In this document: piece after piece, positions 28,300-40,549 of the stretch
How the letters are laid out: each line of letters starts with the position of its first letter
How positions within the stretch are numbered: the first letter of the stretch is position 1
From: Pelecanus crispus
Taxonomy: Eukaryota > Chordata > Aves > Pelecaniformes > Pelecanidae
Assembly (NCBI RefSeq): GCF_030463565.1
Contig: NC_134643.1
Span: 124,168,309 to 124,232,308, forward strand
DNA length: 64,000 bases
Direction of reading: 5' to 3'
Translations under genes and position numbers: made by a program
The notes under the pieces: generated by a model
Seen by the model: only the letters and a program-made list of their open reading frames with translations
What the model was told of the DNA's origin: nothing
The model's database searches: none

Positions 28300-28807
28300 C
28301 TGCAAATAAAGAGAACCAGACAGTTAGGAATTAATTGGTGGACACTGCACAAACAATGAAAAATAACTTAGAGGACTAATGCCTAGCAGAATATTTTTAT
28401 TTCCCACTTCACTGGTTCTTTACAGAGAATGATTTTCAGCAGCGTTTTCTACCTGCTTTAATTTCTTTCTGTGGAATTAACAGAGTTAGAGTTAATCCAA
28501 ACAGTCTATTTCTTTTACAAAAGACATGAGTACAGCAGCTTCATCAGCTAAACAAATCATTCCCAATTCCCCTTGTTTTGAGATGATGTAAAATACCTAG
28601 AAGCATTCCTTAACTCATGCTAGTCCATTGATTTTACTATGTGCTATTTTTATTCTCCCTTAAAAAATGGCATCCTACTTGGGAGTATATTTTAATTAAG
28701 TCACTAGTTTTAAAGGCAATGTAGTAGAAAAAGTAGAAAAAGACAAAATACCCATGAGGTCTTTCCAACTTTCTTAAAAGAAAGTTTGGGGAGAACATTA
28801 TACTTAC
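28300..28807 (-). other. HLCS: HLCS last intron
   Basis: A 508-base intron with donor GTAAGT (reverse of 28802-28807) and acceptor TTTGCAG. It is AT-rich and nothing else is recognised. Confidence 0.9.
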
Positions 28808-29021
28808 CTGTGTACCCAGTACTTGTAGTAATGGGGAAGAACACCGTTGGGACCTTTCTCTTGAAAAATATCTATAAGCCTCTCTAGCACAGTAACAGTT
28901 CTTGCAATAAGACAGTCTGCAGTTAAAGCCTTCAGCTTTGTCCCCTCTTCCTTATTAAATTTCATTATGAGATCATTGATGCATATGGTGGGGTTGCTGT
29001 TATTCACATTAAATCCAAAGC
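28808..29021 (-). CDS. HLCS: HLCS coding exon: end of catalytic core
   Basis: The frame reads (G)[19 protein letters not shown], then [20 protein letters not shown] and [15 protein letters not shown], ending with two bases of a Ser codon. GxGxNVxNSNPT followed by the helical LIARxVTVLExL and YYxYWxHS is the end of the biotin-protein ligase core of HLCS. The exon is 214 bases with acceptor CTTCTTCAG and donor GTAAGT. Human has IGCGFNV where this has IGFGFNV (Cys to Phe), a conservative hydrophobic change within the ligase fold as I recall the human sequence. No frame defect is present. Confidence 0.96.
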
Positions 29022-32000
29022 CTGAAGAAGACAAACCAAAAGGAGAGGACATGATCTGTAAATGCAAATACTTTGTTACCACCAGAAAGTCAGGACTTTC
29101 TTCAACTACTTGATACAATTGTCTCCAAGGATGTTTCCAGGAGCTGTTTTTCTTCAGCCTCTTACAACTTTAAATCTTCCTACTCGCATAATTACAAATC
29201 ACAGTCCAGATTTTACTTGTTTCTTGCCCTTAAAATGCCTCCTCCAAATAGTAGAAGCAAATCCAGTGAAGTCCTTTCAACAACACACTATCCCATCAAT
29301 GAGGCTTAGGAAGATGGCAAGTGGTAACTTGCACGTTGGTTACAATAACATCAAAGTGAGAAGTTCTTCTACTCTCTGGCAGCTGACAGGTGATGAGCTA
29401 ACTGAGAGTAAATCATTGATCATACTTTAAGATGGAGTTTTATCTATCAGTCTAAAATTTAATTAAGAGACCTTTCTGTTTACTACAGTTAACCGATTGC
29501 ATTTTCTGAAAATTAAGCCTTTTTACTCAGCTGATAAGCCTTGTTTGGTTTGCTCTGGAAAGCCCAGAAGATTTAAGTTTGCCATCTAAGACTCCAGTTT
29601 GCTTAAACTATCTTGCCACAGCATATTCTTTAGAAGCTTCAAGTCTCTCGCTGAGATTCCTCCAGCTAGAATAATGTTGGCAGAACGCCTTTCTTATTTA
29701 AATATGGCTCTTGGGGCCTTTTTTGCAGCCTGCTGAAACAGGCTTCGAGGGATGTAAAGAAATATATTGTATTACCTGTTTATTTTTTTCTCCTAATAAT
29801 TTGGATTTTTCTTTCCTCAGACATTTGGGATAAAACCCCAGTCTGTCAATCAGGGTTAGACATGATACAACTCCATCTGCAAGAAGGTCCAGATGCACCG
29901 TTTTGTAAATTTGCTATTAATGAGACTATTCATGTATGGAAGTAATTCATATTAACTATGAGGAGAAGGATCTCTTCAGTGAAAAGGAGTTTTTGACTTT
30001 TAACTAGTCAGAGAATGCACGCAAAGAAAGCCACAGTGATACCAGTACCAATACATAGATCCTATGGAAATGAGGAGAAGTATACTATCAGAAAGAGACA
30101 AAGGAAAACGAAATGGAAAACATAATGTGCCATGCCAGCAAATCCCAACTCAGTTGGTTACATCCAAATAACGTAGAAGTGAAGAGAGGGTGACCGCGGC
30201 CATTATACTGTGACTGGCACTGTCAGGGTGCACAATGGGGCCTTGGAGTCCATCTGCAGGCTGAGGGCACTTGGGTGTGTATGGATGGAGATCACTACGT
30301 AGCAAGCCAAAAATTGAAACAGACACAAGAGACATACTGAGATGATGAGCTCAGCTGAGGCAGAAGCATCTGGGGCTAAATGTGGTGGCAAAAATGGGGC
30401 CAGCTAATTTGAAAAATATTAGGTGCTCAGGACTCTTAGGGTATCTCTGCATTGCCCATGTGAGATGAGCGAAAAACAAATGTTTGGCACCGACCTTGCG
30501 GTGTGCTGATGTGGCTAATACATCTTCCAGTTCCAGGGCCAGCGCTGCCTTCAGCATCTGTGCGCTGGTCAGGCCTGCCTTGGCTGCACACAGAGGCACA
30601 CAGAGCTTTTGCAGGTCAAGCACGTTGGCTGTCCCTTGCATTCCAGTTGTGTTTGGCTACCTACGTCTGTTCTGAGTCCGGTCCTTAAATTAATGAAGTA
30701 TATTCTTCTGCAGAACAACTCCTCCCGAAGTCCTGCAATAAGTAAGTTCTTACAAAACAGGTCTTTAAAAATGTGGTTAAAAGTATGAGCATGAACTGTG
30801 TCATGTGTGAGGCCTTCAGCACATGGTACAGGTGAAAAGGCAGGTTTATCTCTTGCCTTATTCTTCTGAGGTACTTCTCAGAGCAGTGAAGCGATGTAGA
30901 TGATTATTGATTTTGATGATTTCCCTCATATATGGAATACTCTTCATGAGTGTCAAGTAAACAGTGAGGTCCGGGAAAGGAATATCCATGACTGTAGAAA
31001 GGGTATGATGCATCTGGCTTGCCCGTCCTGTTGTAGAAGTTTGATCTCATTGCTACTACTAATACAAGAAGTTAGATGTCATGAGTCACCCCTACTGCTC
31101 TCAGTGACATACATCACTGAAATGATGGAAAAGATGCTTGGATCCTATGTGGCAAGTAACATGCAATCTTAGAAGCTTCCAGACGAAAGGAAGTTGATGA
31201 AAATGCACAACTTTGTATATACCTCAGACCTATCACCACTAAGACAACTCCTAGGGACATCAGAGAGAATGTATACAGAAAGTTTCCTTTTGAATTTGAA
31301 TGTTTTGGTGTTTAGGATAAGAAACAAAAGGTCCAAAACTAATATGTAATGTACAAGAGATATTTGACAAGATGAACTATTTTTGGAGCCATTTTTGCTT
31401 TTCTTGTGTTAACCAGAACAGGCTCTGGAAAAACATATGGAAGCAGTAAATGGTTGATGGGGCACAGAGAGACTCTTTTAAGTGTCTCAGTGCAACTTCC
31501 ATTCTGTACATGTAGATTACTTACAAAATGAGGATATAACAATTGAACAGAAAATTAACGGCTGGGTGTGTTTCACACTTCAATGCTTTTGCTTGTTCGT
31601 GCCTTAGAATTTACAGTACCTTGACAGAATCGATGTCATGCCCACACTCTCTTTGCAAGACACTTTACTTATCTACTGTGCTATATTCAAATATAAACTA
31701 AATATTGTCTTCTTCTTCTTTAACCTTTTAGACTTGCTACGGAACTTTCATTTAATTTTTTAGACATAGCACAGATAATTATTTTTGGAACTGGAACCTA
31801 GATCTCTGCTGGCAGGCTTCTAAGCATGTCTGACAGATCTGCGCTGCTGCTGGTTAGGGGGAAAATTTTCCTTAACAAATAGCAAGATGATTATCAGACT
31901 TGAAACAACAGAACCATCTCAAAACTTATTTTGTGCACGTAAATGTCTTCTCCTGTTACAGCACCGGGACTTGCTGGAAAATAGACATACAGTCTTTCTG

Positions 32001-32672
32001 AGAGTGGCCATGCTACGTTTTTGGAACCAGCCTTCCAGGTAGACTGTTCGCCTTCAGCATAAACAAAGAGATTGTCACTCCTTGCTCCAACTACTTTGCA
32101 AATTTTACTTTTTGAGAGAACTAAAGAAAGTGATTAATTATTAATCAAGTCATTACTTCGCTGCTGCTTCACTGGCAATATTCCAGTTTTTAGAAAGGTA
32201 TCAACAGAAATAAGTTATGAATAAATTTAAAAAGGGTGAAAGGAGAAATTAAAATATTACTATGTGTACATAGCTCTTTTTCTCCCAATTTAAAAGGCAT
32301 GTTATTTATTTATTTGTCATGTTGCAAAAAATGAAAATTGAAACAAATTGATACATTTCTCACTATCTTCTACTAGTTTTGCAATAGATCGAGGAGGAGG
32401 TTTTCCCTCTCTCCTGTAATGCTCTTTCTTTGAACTCCACTGCACCAGCCCAGATGCTTGCATTTATATTTTCCTTGTCAAGCATATGGAATTATTAGGA
32501 AGAATGAAAGCATTTACTTTTTGTGCTTCCTTTTGATTTAATATTGTGCTTTATCTCCTTACGCCTGCTGTCATTATTTGTTCTTGTCCTTATCATCTGA
32601 ACTCATAAAGTCATTAACAACAGATTTCTTTAGACAAAGACAGTATAGAAAAGCATGAAAATAGACATTTAC
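29022..32672 (-). other. HLCS: HLCS intron
   Basis: A 3.65-kb intron splitting a Gly codon (G|GC). A less AT-rich patch lies at 30480-30640, with open frames on both strands but no similarity I recognise. No repeat family was identified with confidence. Confidence 0.8.
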
Positions 32673-32787
32673 CAATAAGTATATGAAATGTTGTTTCAAT
32701 AAGCGTAGAGTTTACCAGAACTCCACCAAGCTTCATAAGATCGCTGTAGTAAATATCATTCGGCCATTTTACTCGCAGATCAATATC
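32673..32787 (-). CDS. HLCS: HLCS coding exon: KWPND biotin-binding segment
   Basis: The frame reads [19 protein letters not shown], then [19 protein letters not shown] plus one base of a Gly codon. KWPND is the signature of all biotin-protein ligases; its Lys contacts the biotinyl-5'-AMP intermediate in characterised members. GGVLVNSTL follows as in the human enzyme. The exon is 115 bases, begins in phase 0 after acceptor TTTCTTTAG, and ends before donor [17 protein letters not shown] differs somewhat from the human LMGETFYILIG I recall, in a stretch that tolerates change. Confidence 0.97.
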
Positions 32788-35700
32788 CTAAAGAAATAAA
32801 AACATACATTTAGAAACACTCTGCTCTTTGATACTGACTACCAGAACACGGCTCATTCATCACTCCTTATTCTATATTTTCTGTCCCTCTTTGCCACACC
32901 GAATGTGATACTGTCAACTGCTCTTCATAATGAAAACCTATTTAAGTGCTCCACAAACGTTACTGAAAAAGTCACAGTAACATGGTTACATGGTTTACTA
33001 AGGAGGTTGGCAGCTGTCAGAGGGGAAAAAAATTATGGCAGATAATAAAGGGTTAGAGCAACCAAAAGGGGGACTAAAGATACTAGAGATTTTCAGTCTC
33101 AAAATCGTGAGGTTTTAGAGAATTCATTTCCTTCATTCATGAGTGCCTATTAAAGATTTAAAAGATCTATTCATGAAAGATGCAAACTGTGGCAGCCACT
33201 GTGGCTTCCTGCTGATAAACAATCAGGGTAAGCCCACAATAACATCAACACTGTATTTGAGGATCCTTGCAGAAACCAGACAAGGAGACAATGACATCTT
33301 GAATTTCAGAAAGGAAATTTAGCAGACAGGAGAAATTCCCATTCACAACTATGTAAATACTTCAGTAATGTCCTAAATATATTCACACTTTCAGCGGCTA
33401 CACTCAAGCAACACCATGGAGCTGGAAACACAAACTGTGCTGTGTGACACTGTTCCAGGGCAATAGAGAAGTTTTTGTTGAAACCACAGAACTGAACTGA
33501 ACTTTGCACTGGCTACTTAAACACAAAAAGAAAGCAAATGTGCTTCCTGTAGTTTGAAAAACTGCATATGACTGTATCCCCAGAGGCAAATTATGGGAGG
33601 TGCTCCAGGACTACAAGAGTCGCATTCCCTCCTATTGTAGATTATGAAATCCCTTTACAGGATGTGTGAAAACTGCACCTGGGTCCGTGTCTACTTTCCT
33701 GACAGATTTAAAGGCCAGAAAGGAGTCCATTACACGTACATTGACAGGAAATACTACCTGATTTTGCTATCAAAGCATTCTAAGAGAGAGTATCACCAAT
33801 TCATATTCATTATGGAAAACAACTTGACTCTTCGGACTGGGAAAGGATTTATAGAAGACTCTTGAGACATGCAAAGTATGACACAGTTAAACAGTATTAT
33901 CAGTGTTAACAGATCTTCCGAAGAGCTATTCAGTAGATCTTACTTAAGGAAAACATACACCTGTAAGACACCAGCCACTAGCTCTGCAACTGAAATGACA
34001 GCAAGCATGAAGAACCACCAAGTCAACTGGGTATTCTCATGATGTAAACTACATAGCAGAGACTTTGCCACAAAATGGAGTTACAAGGTGCTGCACAACT
34101 ACCTGCATGTCAAAGAAACAATGGGCATCACAAAATATGCTGGAAATGGAGCACATTCTTACCTTCACTTACTAGAGAGAGATGCCTGCTGTTCTCAGAA
34201 TGGGAAAGCAAAGCACCCTCTTGAAATATGGCCCATTTGCATTTGCAGCACTAACATCTGATGGCAAAACTTCGAATTGAGCAGTCAGATTTTCTCCGTG
34301 AGGACCCAGAACAACGGCCTCAGTCACTGCCTGTTTAGCATAGTCAATGTTCGTGGCAGTCCTAAAAATGATGACTGGTTGATAAACTGAGACACAGGTA
34401 TTGCAGATGTTTGAACGGAAATCCTGAAATGGACTTTTGAGCACAGCGAATGACATTACAGTGTGTTAAAAGCATTATTAAGATTCTGACATACGTCCAC
34501 AGAGGGATGGACATTTGGAGGAGACAGTGAAACCTCATCTACAGATTAGCCCATTTGTTGCAGCTACTGCAGTTTGCATGGCATAGATGTTCATCTGACA
34601 TAAAGAAATGCCCTGCGTTACCTAAGTCTAAATGGGAAATGTAAGCATTGACTTTCCGATAGATCTTTGAATTTCCTTGCTTTAACGTATTTGAGTCCAG
34701 ACCCATAACACTGTCTTCATCCATTGTCTACAGTGGACGTACTGTTAAAGACATTCAGTAGCTCTGTCTCGGTCATAGCAAGCTACGTATTGCACATGTG
34801 CTATGTACAGTACACGTATTATTGATACATACTATTTTTATATTAATATTTAGTACTTCAGTCACCTTTTTCCTCTTGAACGGAGTAAAATAAAAAATGC
34901 CACAGTATACCAGGGTAGGTGTACAGAAGCAAAACCACCTCCATTCATAAATTAACTCCTTCCCCAGTCACACTCGTATTTCATAAAACTAACTCTTGTC
35001 CCTTCTATTTTAAATGGTTAAATTATTCACTCTAGCCAAATATTTTATATTGCAAATTTTAGCCTGAAGCATTTTGTTTTTATAGTCAAGTTATGAAGCA
35101 CTGAAGTTAGAAGGTTTTAATAGAAAGGCTGACAGACCCTAAACTGCAGCAAAGCTACTGGGTGCCACTATAATAAAGTTCATGTGTAAATGTGTATAAG
35201 TCATTGATTTTCTGTAATATAGGAAACATATGCTTTAGTTAACTACTTCTGTAAAATACCAAAGTTTTATAGTTAGCAAATATTAGGAAATGGTAACATT
35301 AAAAAGGAGATATATGAGGTGATGAAGAAGACTGGTTCTTCATTTTAATACTGATGACAGGACACTTGATTCCCTCTTGAGAGCAATACTTCTAAGTTCT
35401 TGCTTTAGAAATCAGTTTTCAACCTTAAACAAGGGTTGGAAAAATCCTTTAAAAGGGATAAAGTGACCACTGAAACAGCACCAACAAAAAAAGCAGAAAA
35501 GGATTTGTCAGTTTTATTCATTTTTCCCTCCTCCCTCTTCCCCAACTCCTTCAAAATCAAAACAAATTAACTCAATTGTTAGACAAATAAAATTGACGTT
35601 TTCTTTACTGCTGAAGACTGAGTCTTAAGTTTCATAAGATTATGAGTGAAATGAGTGTAGTATACTTAATCAGCTCAATAAAAGACAGTATTCATCATAT

Positions 35701-35881
35701 GTATACTAGACTTCTTAAAACATATAAATAAGCAAGCATATATGAAGGCTAAGTTTACCACTGTATTAGTGCTGAAGAACTATATTATGCATTCAGTCAT
35801 TCAACACATAGAAGACATAGTTAAAATCTGAATTTAATGAAAATAGAAACAGGACTTTTGAGATAAATTAGAATGACATAC
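32788..35881 (-). other. HLCS: HLCS intron
   Basis: A 3.1-kb phase-0 intron with donor GTATGT. Small antisense and sense open frames (for example at 34172-34456 and 33644-33865) lack motifs. No mobile element was recognised. Confidence 0.8.
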
Positions 35882-36042
35882 CTCATATCCTGGTATTGAT
35901 CTAACTGACTCTACCACTGCCAAGGACACCAGGTGTTGAATAAAAGGAATTCTCTGGCCCAGGTTGGAATGTAGAGGAATGGTGATATGTAAAGTGGATA
36001 GTGCACAGCCCAGGGGACTAAGCCAAATGTTTCCACCACGAC
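35882..36042 (-). CDS. HLCS: HLCS coding exon: GRGGNIW ATP/biotin loop
   Basis: The frame reads (G)[19 protein letters not shown], then [20 protein letters not shown] and [14 protein letters not shown]. With the preceding Gly it contains GRGGNIW, the vertebrate form of the GRGRxxW glycine-rich loop that orders over biotin and ATP during adenylation. By family knowledge HLCS makes biotinyl-AMP and transfers biotin to the acetyl-CoA, pyruvate, propionyl-CoA and methylcrotonyl-CoA carboxylases in cytosol and mitochondria. The 161-base exon starts with two bases of the split Gly codon, after acceptor CTCCCCAG, and ends in phase 0. Confidence 0.97.
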
Positions 36043-37056
36043 CTGGGGAGGGAGAGGAAAGAAATTAACTTCAACTCAAGAAAAAAATATTTATAAAAAA
36101 GATCACTTTGTTAATGTAGACAACTACAAAAGAGCAAGATTCAATAGTATCAAAGAATCCACCATGAGTCCTGTAATGGAGCTTCCAAACTAATTTTGAA
36201 GGAAAAAATGTTAGGAAATGAAGGAAAAAAGGTTAAAGTGCAAAGCTTTTTCTTTAAGAAAACAGCAGGTTGTTTAATGTGCATGCTGCTACTCAGTTTC
36301 CTAGGATGTCCTAAATGACTTGCTTCCAGGATTTTCCTGGTATCTGGTAGCATACATTTTTCAAAAAATCTTGCTTTGTTTAAGCGAAGAAGTATTTGTG
36401 AAGATGCTCCATGTGCATCTAGAAATCCATCCACATTGGGAATGAACTTGACCCAAGCTAGATCTGTACCAAAAGCCAGGTAAACACCTTCATGTAGATC
36501 TGTGCTCACAAGAGCTTATTAGGCTGGGCGCTGTGTTTTTCTAATAAAATGAATGTGGCTTTTAAATCAGTGCTAGCACCTTCCTGGGACAGAGACAGAA
36601 CCTGCTCATATTTATCTGCAAAAGATTGTGAAAGCCCACACGACAGTTCAGGCAGGTCCTGCAGACTGAAGAAACCTCTATCTCAGAGCAAGTCAAGACC
36701 CAGTCTTGTTCCAGTTAAGCCAAAAAGGAGTTCTGATTTAGAAGTCTGACTTGTATTACACTAAATGTAGTGATGGCAGTTTCCATGACTGGGGAGACTT
36801 TTGGCAGAAACTAGAAGACCACTAAATCATTTCTGCAAAAGCCACCAAACATCCTGAAAATGTTTACTTTGGTCTCTGTTGACTTAGGCTTTGGGTTTGA
36901 ATCCAGAGTTCTAGCAGGAGGAGAAGAGGACACGATTACTCTAAAGATTTTATTATCAAAAATACTCATGGTGTATCTTTAAGGCAACTAGGTGACATTA
37001 AAATGTCCTGTTTTGTAGGTTTAATACACATTTATTACCACTAGAAGGAAACTTAC
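36043..37056 (-). other. HLCS: HLCS intron
   Basis: A 1.0-kb intron splitting the first Gly of the GRGG loop. It contains a 119-codon antisense-of-plus open frame (36150-36509) without recognisable motifs. Donor GTAAGT, acceptor CTCCCCAG. Confidence 0.85.
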
Positions 37057-37124
37057 CTTTCCCTTGTGTTTGTCGAACGGCAATTGCTATTAAACCCATC
37101 TCCTCAGGCAACTCAAACATTAAC
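37057..37124 (-). CDS. HLCS: HLCS small coding exon before the GRGG loop
   Basis: A 68-base exon: one base completes a Gly codon, then LMFELPEEMGLIAIAVRQTQ and GK, and the last base starts the Gly of GRGG. Human HLCS reads [22 protein letters not shown] here, so identity is clear despite the small size. Acceptor CTAATTGGCAG precedes 37124 and donor GTAAGT follows 37057 on the - strand. This is the start of the ligase core in this window. The preceding exon (encoding the AEVTPTTM region) and the large N-terminal exon were not found up to 64000. Confidence 0.94.
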
Positions 37125-38149
37125 CTGCCAATTAGGAAAAAAAAACCCCATGCTTATCAGCTGGAACACTAAGCTACATTCATGAAAATCTAGGCTTAAA
37201 TATCAGGTAATATTTTACGTTAATGTTGCACTACCATTTATCCATTTTCAGTTAACATTTATTCTTGCCCAAAAAGCATTAGCATATTAAAAAAAGATTA
37301 ACTGAAAAACGATCATGTAAAACATTACTGTATCTATTGCGCTGGAAAAAGTTATAGCCATAGTTCATTTAAGGTGCCTTCTGATAACATACGTTTTGTA
37401 TTTCTTCACATTTTCTTGAAGTGCTTATTTTTTGCGTGTCACTATCTTCAGTAAGTGACAACTAGCAATTCTAGACATTTGTTTCTACTTACAGCAAATT
37501 TTTGTTCATACTACAGAATATAAGAGCAGCAGTTTCTGATTATTTAGAAAACCAATATGGTGGCAATAAAGCAGTTTAAAAGATACACTATCCCCTGAGA
37601 ACTAATTATGATTTAACTACAGTAAATAAATCTACACCTTCTGAGAACTCTAGAGAACACTGGCTTATTTTAGGCTTGTGTTCTGCTTTTAAAATAGTTT
37701 CACTTAAAAGAATACTAACTTTCCTCTGGGGATAAGTAGAAAGTGCACTTTAACACCACCAAATGAGTCAATGCTAGACTTGAAAAAAAGAAGAAAAAAA
37801 ACCCTACTGTGAGAACTTCGTTCAAGCCACTTCAAAACAAATCTGAACTGTACTACGATCCTCCTCCATTTCACATTTTCAGGAAGAGTTATTTAACAGA
37901 TAAAACAGATATTCAAGATGTTGCCAGCAAGGTAAACCCAGAAAGTGATTTATAGCCTACAAACCTACTTCTAATATGGGCACAAATATCACGTTGTTCA
38001 TTCATATAAAAGCGATCTTGTCTTGGAGATAAGTGCAGTCCAAATCGGCAAAGAGTACCATTCAAAATAATTTCCTCTGAATTTCAGATACGTATGAAAG
38101 GCGTTTCAGGTTCTGCAATCAAGCAAGTATCACTGGGCAGCAGACACCA

Positions 38150-38275
38150 GCCGCAAGCAGAAGTTTCGCCCCGCCGCCCGCAGACACACGTCTTTAGGCA
38201 GGCGACAAGCTAAGGAACTATCCCCCCCTCCTCCGTCGCAGGTTGAAAAGCCGGGCGTCAGTGACTCCTTGGGGC
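38150..38275. promoter_or_regulatory. Isolated CpG cluster in HLCS intron
   Basis: About eleven CpG dinucleotides fall within roughly 120 bases (for example CGCCCCGCCGCCCGC and CCGGGCGTC), in surroundings that are AT-rich and CpG-poor. It is too short for a formal CpG island but stands out. It could be a small promoter, an enhancer, or a GC-rich remnant of an inserted sequence. Just downstream on + is ATGCAG followed by GTAGGA, a splice-donor-like site at 38297. Confidence 0.35.
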
Positions 38276-39768
38276 TCTATCGGTAGCAAAATGCAGGTAG
38301 GATCCTGAAGGTTTCAGAGTAGTTTTCAAATGGTTGACTTGCTTTCATGATGATCAAAATGGGTGGTTATTGGAGGGCCCAAGCAAAGTCTGGACCACAC
38401 ACGTCTTCACTAATTAGAAATACTCGAACCCAAACAGACAGAAGCCATCCCAGGCTCCACAATGTTTTCCCACATTACTCCTGAATCAGCGAGATGTCAA
38501 AGAGCAATAGCCTGAAGATCTCTTTGCCAGTCCCCCTCCAGTTCACTTGAAATACAGCTTGATAATTCTTTCCTTTGGACTCTATGGATTACACACTGAG
38601 ATCAGGCTCACCTATCTCCCACCAAGCTTTAACACTGAAAATACACCTCTTCTTACACTGGGACCTAGGGGAAAATCCTCTGTAGCTCTTTATGCTCATC
38701 AGGCTTCAGCCCTGTCTTCTGGGAACCGTGTGATTTCAGTTACAACATGAAATGGTTCATGGTTTTGCAACATGAAAATCTAATTTAGATTTGGAAGCAC
38801 AGTTAGGAAGAGATTACAGGCTTTGTCGAAATACACTGATTTCTGTTACTTCTCCATTTACATATTTGTTTTTAAATAGGAAAAAGAAAGTCATGTGCTG
38901 CCATGATGGGAGGAAAATAATCAGAGCAGGAAAAAACGTTAATTATGAATCCAAAACACAGGCTTCTAGAACAAAGAGATATGATTAACAGAACGTATGA
39001 ATGTAGCTATTAGAGGCTTGGCAGCAGGTAACAACATATTAAATGCAGAGACCGAGTTTGTACTTTTGAGGGCCATGAAGAAATTCTTTAACCGACATAA
39101 CATGGGGAAGTTGTTAATACCCAGACTGATACAGCAAGAGACAGATAGATTTATTTTTACTACTTCCTGAGATTGTGCTGGAATTACCATGAAGCCTATG
39201 ATAATAAAAAACCCCACACAACCACCCCCCCGAACTTCAGAGCTTTGTAAATTGTGTGTGCTTGTTAGTTTTTTTTCTGGGAGAAACAACTTGGGTTTTC
39301 CTTTCCAGAAAGAGTAACCGTATGTGCACTTTTTTACATATTGACTTCCCTTCTTTTCTTTCAACTTAATCAGTTGCAGATTTAACAATTTCATTTTTCT
39401 GCAGAGCGACTTAATCACAGTGCTCACCACATTTTCCCCCTGAAATTTTTGCCTTCAAGAAATTCTCTGTTCTTTTTTGTGCTCTTTGACTAACTTGCTC
39501 TATGTATTAAGTCAAAATACCACACTGAGATACAAGAGCAGGGAAACATGAAACATCTGAAGATAAATTTACCCATCAGGAAGAATATCAGATGGCACCT
39601 ATACAACCACAGAAGATGATACTAGAATTTTATGTAAATTTTTCTTTTCTGCTTTGAACATTTTTGTGGTATTTTCCAAAACGTGAGCAAGGCACTTTTA
39701 GTATTCAAGAATATTAAACCAGCTGAAATATTAAGAGAGAGATTCTAGCACAATTTTTTACACAAATA

Positions 39769-39782
39769 CCCACACACACACC
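39769..39782. repeat. CA-rich simple repeat
   Basis: A short ACCCACACACACACCC tract immediately before the unexplained open frame at 39831. Confidence 0.8.
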
Positions 39783-40549
39783 CTGTAATGCATAGTATGA
39801 ATGCTGTCAAGAGTAATAAACAATACTTAATTGTTTTATAGAAATTTCAAGTCTAAGGAGGACTCTGTCTTCATGGCTAGTCAACACAATGACTTTTCTT
39901 CCTACATGAACGTAAAATGGGAATTGAAACCACAGAAACAATGTTTGAATAATGTTAACAGCCTGACAACTATAAATTTCATTGATGTTGTGGGTTTAAG
40001 GTTGAAACTCTCATTAATGCATCCTGCTGTGTTACAGTATTGCAGAGGTATTACAACAGGCAGCATTACATTCCAGATGTTAAAATACCTGGGCACAAGA
40101 GGGTACGTTATGAACAGATTTCTCCCTTCACTTCAAGTTCCTTGTCTGAAAATCTCACTCTCAAATAGCTTGTTTATAGAGTATTATAAAAGCAACATTA
40201 AAAAAAACTTTCAATTTTTAGTCAAATGGAAAGCAACATGCCTTCTGACCAGTTTCTTGTATTATTTTGGACAAAAAGGTGCCCTGAACACTTGCCTTAC
40301 TACTTTGTATCTACTGTTTCTGTCCATTATGTCCAATGTGAAAATGAGCAGGGTGCCTACTAATATTTTCCTAAGTTCTCCTCCATCTCCTTTTCATAGC
40401 CCTCAACTCCACAATGCTGTGTCTGATTCCAAGCATTGTGTGCTGAATGGTCTGCCAGAGGGCATGCTGGCCAAGCAGAACAGATAACCCGAGTCCACAC
40501 TGCAGACTCCTTGGTGGCAGCACCGATCTGGGTCTCTCTCTCCTACCTG

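Noticed and set aside
30480..30690. GC-richer patch with three overlapping frames (reads like Ala/Ser-rich protein)
   Set aside because: Frames on both strands conflict, there are no splice sites in phase with HLCS, and no similarity is recognised.
36150..36509. 119-codon - strand frame between two HLCS exons
   Set aside because: HLCS exon phases join perfectly without it, and the human protein has no counterpart segment.
39830..39870. Reverse-strand LRLEIS near here as the HLCS NLEIY exon
   Set aside because: The flanking residues do not match, and stops follow within a few codons.
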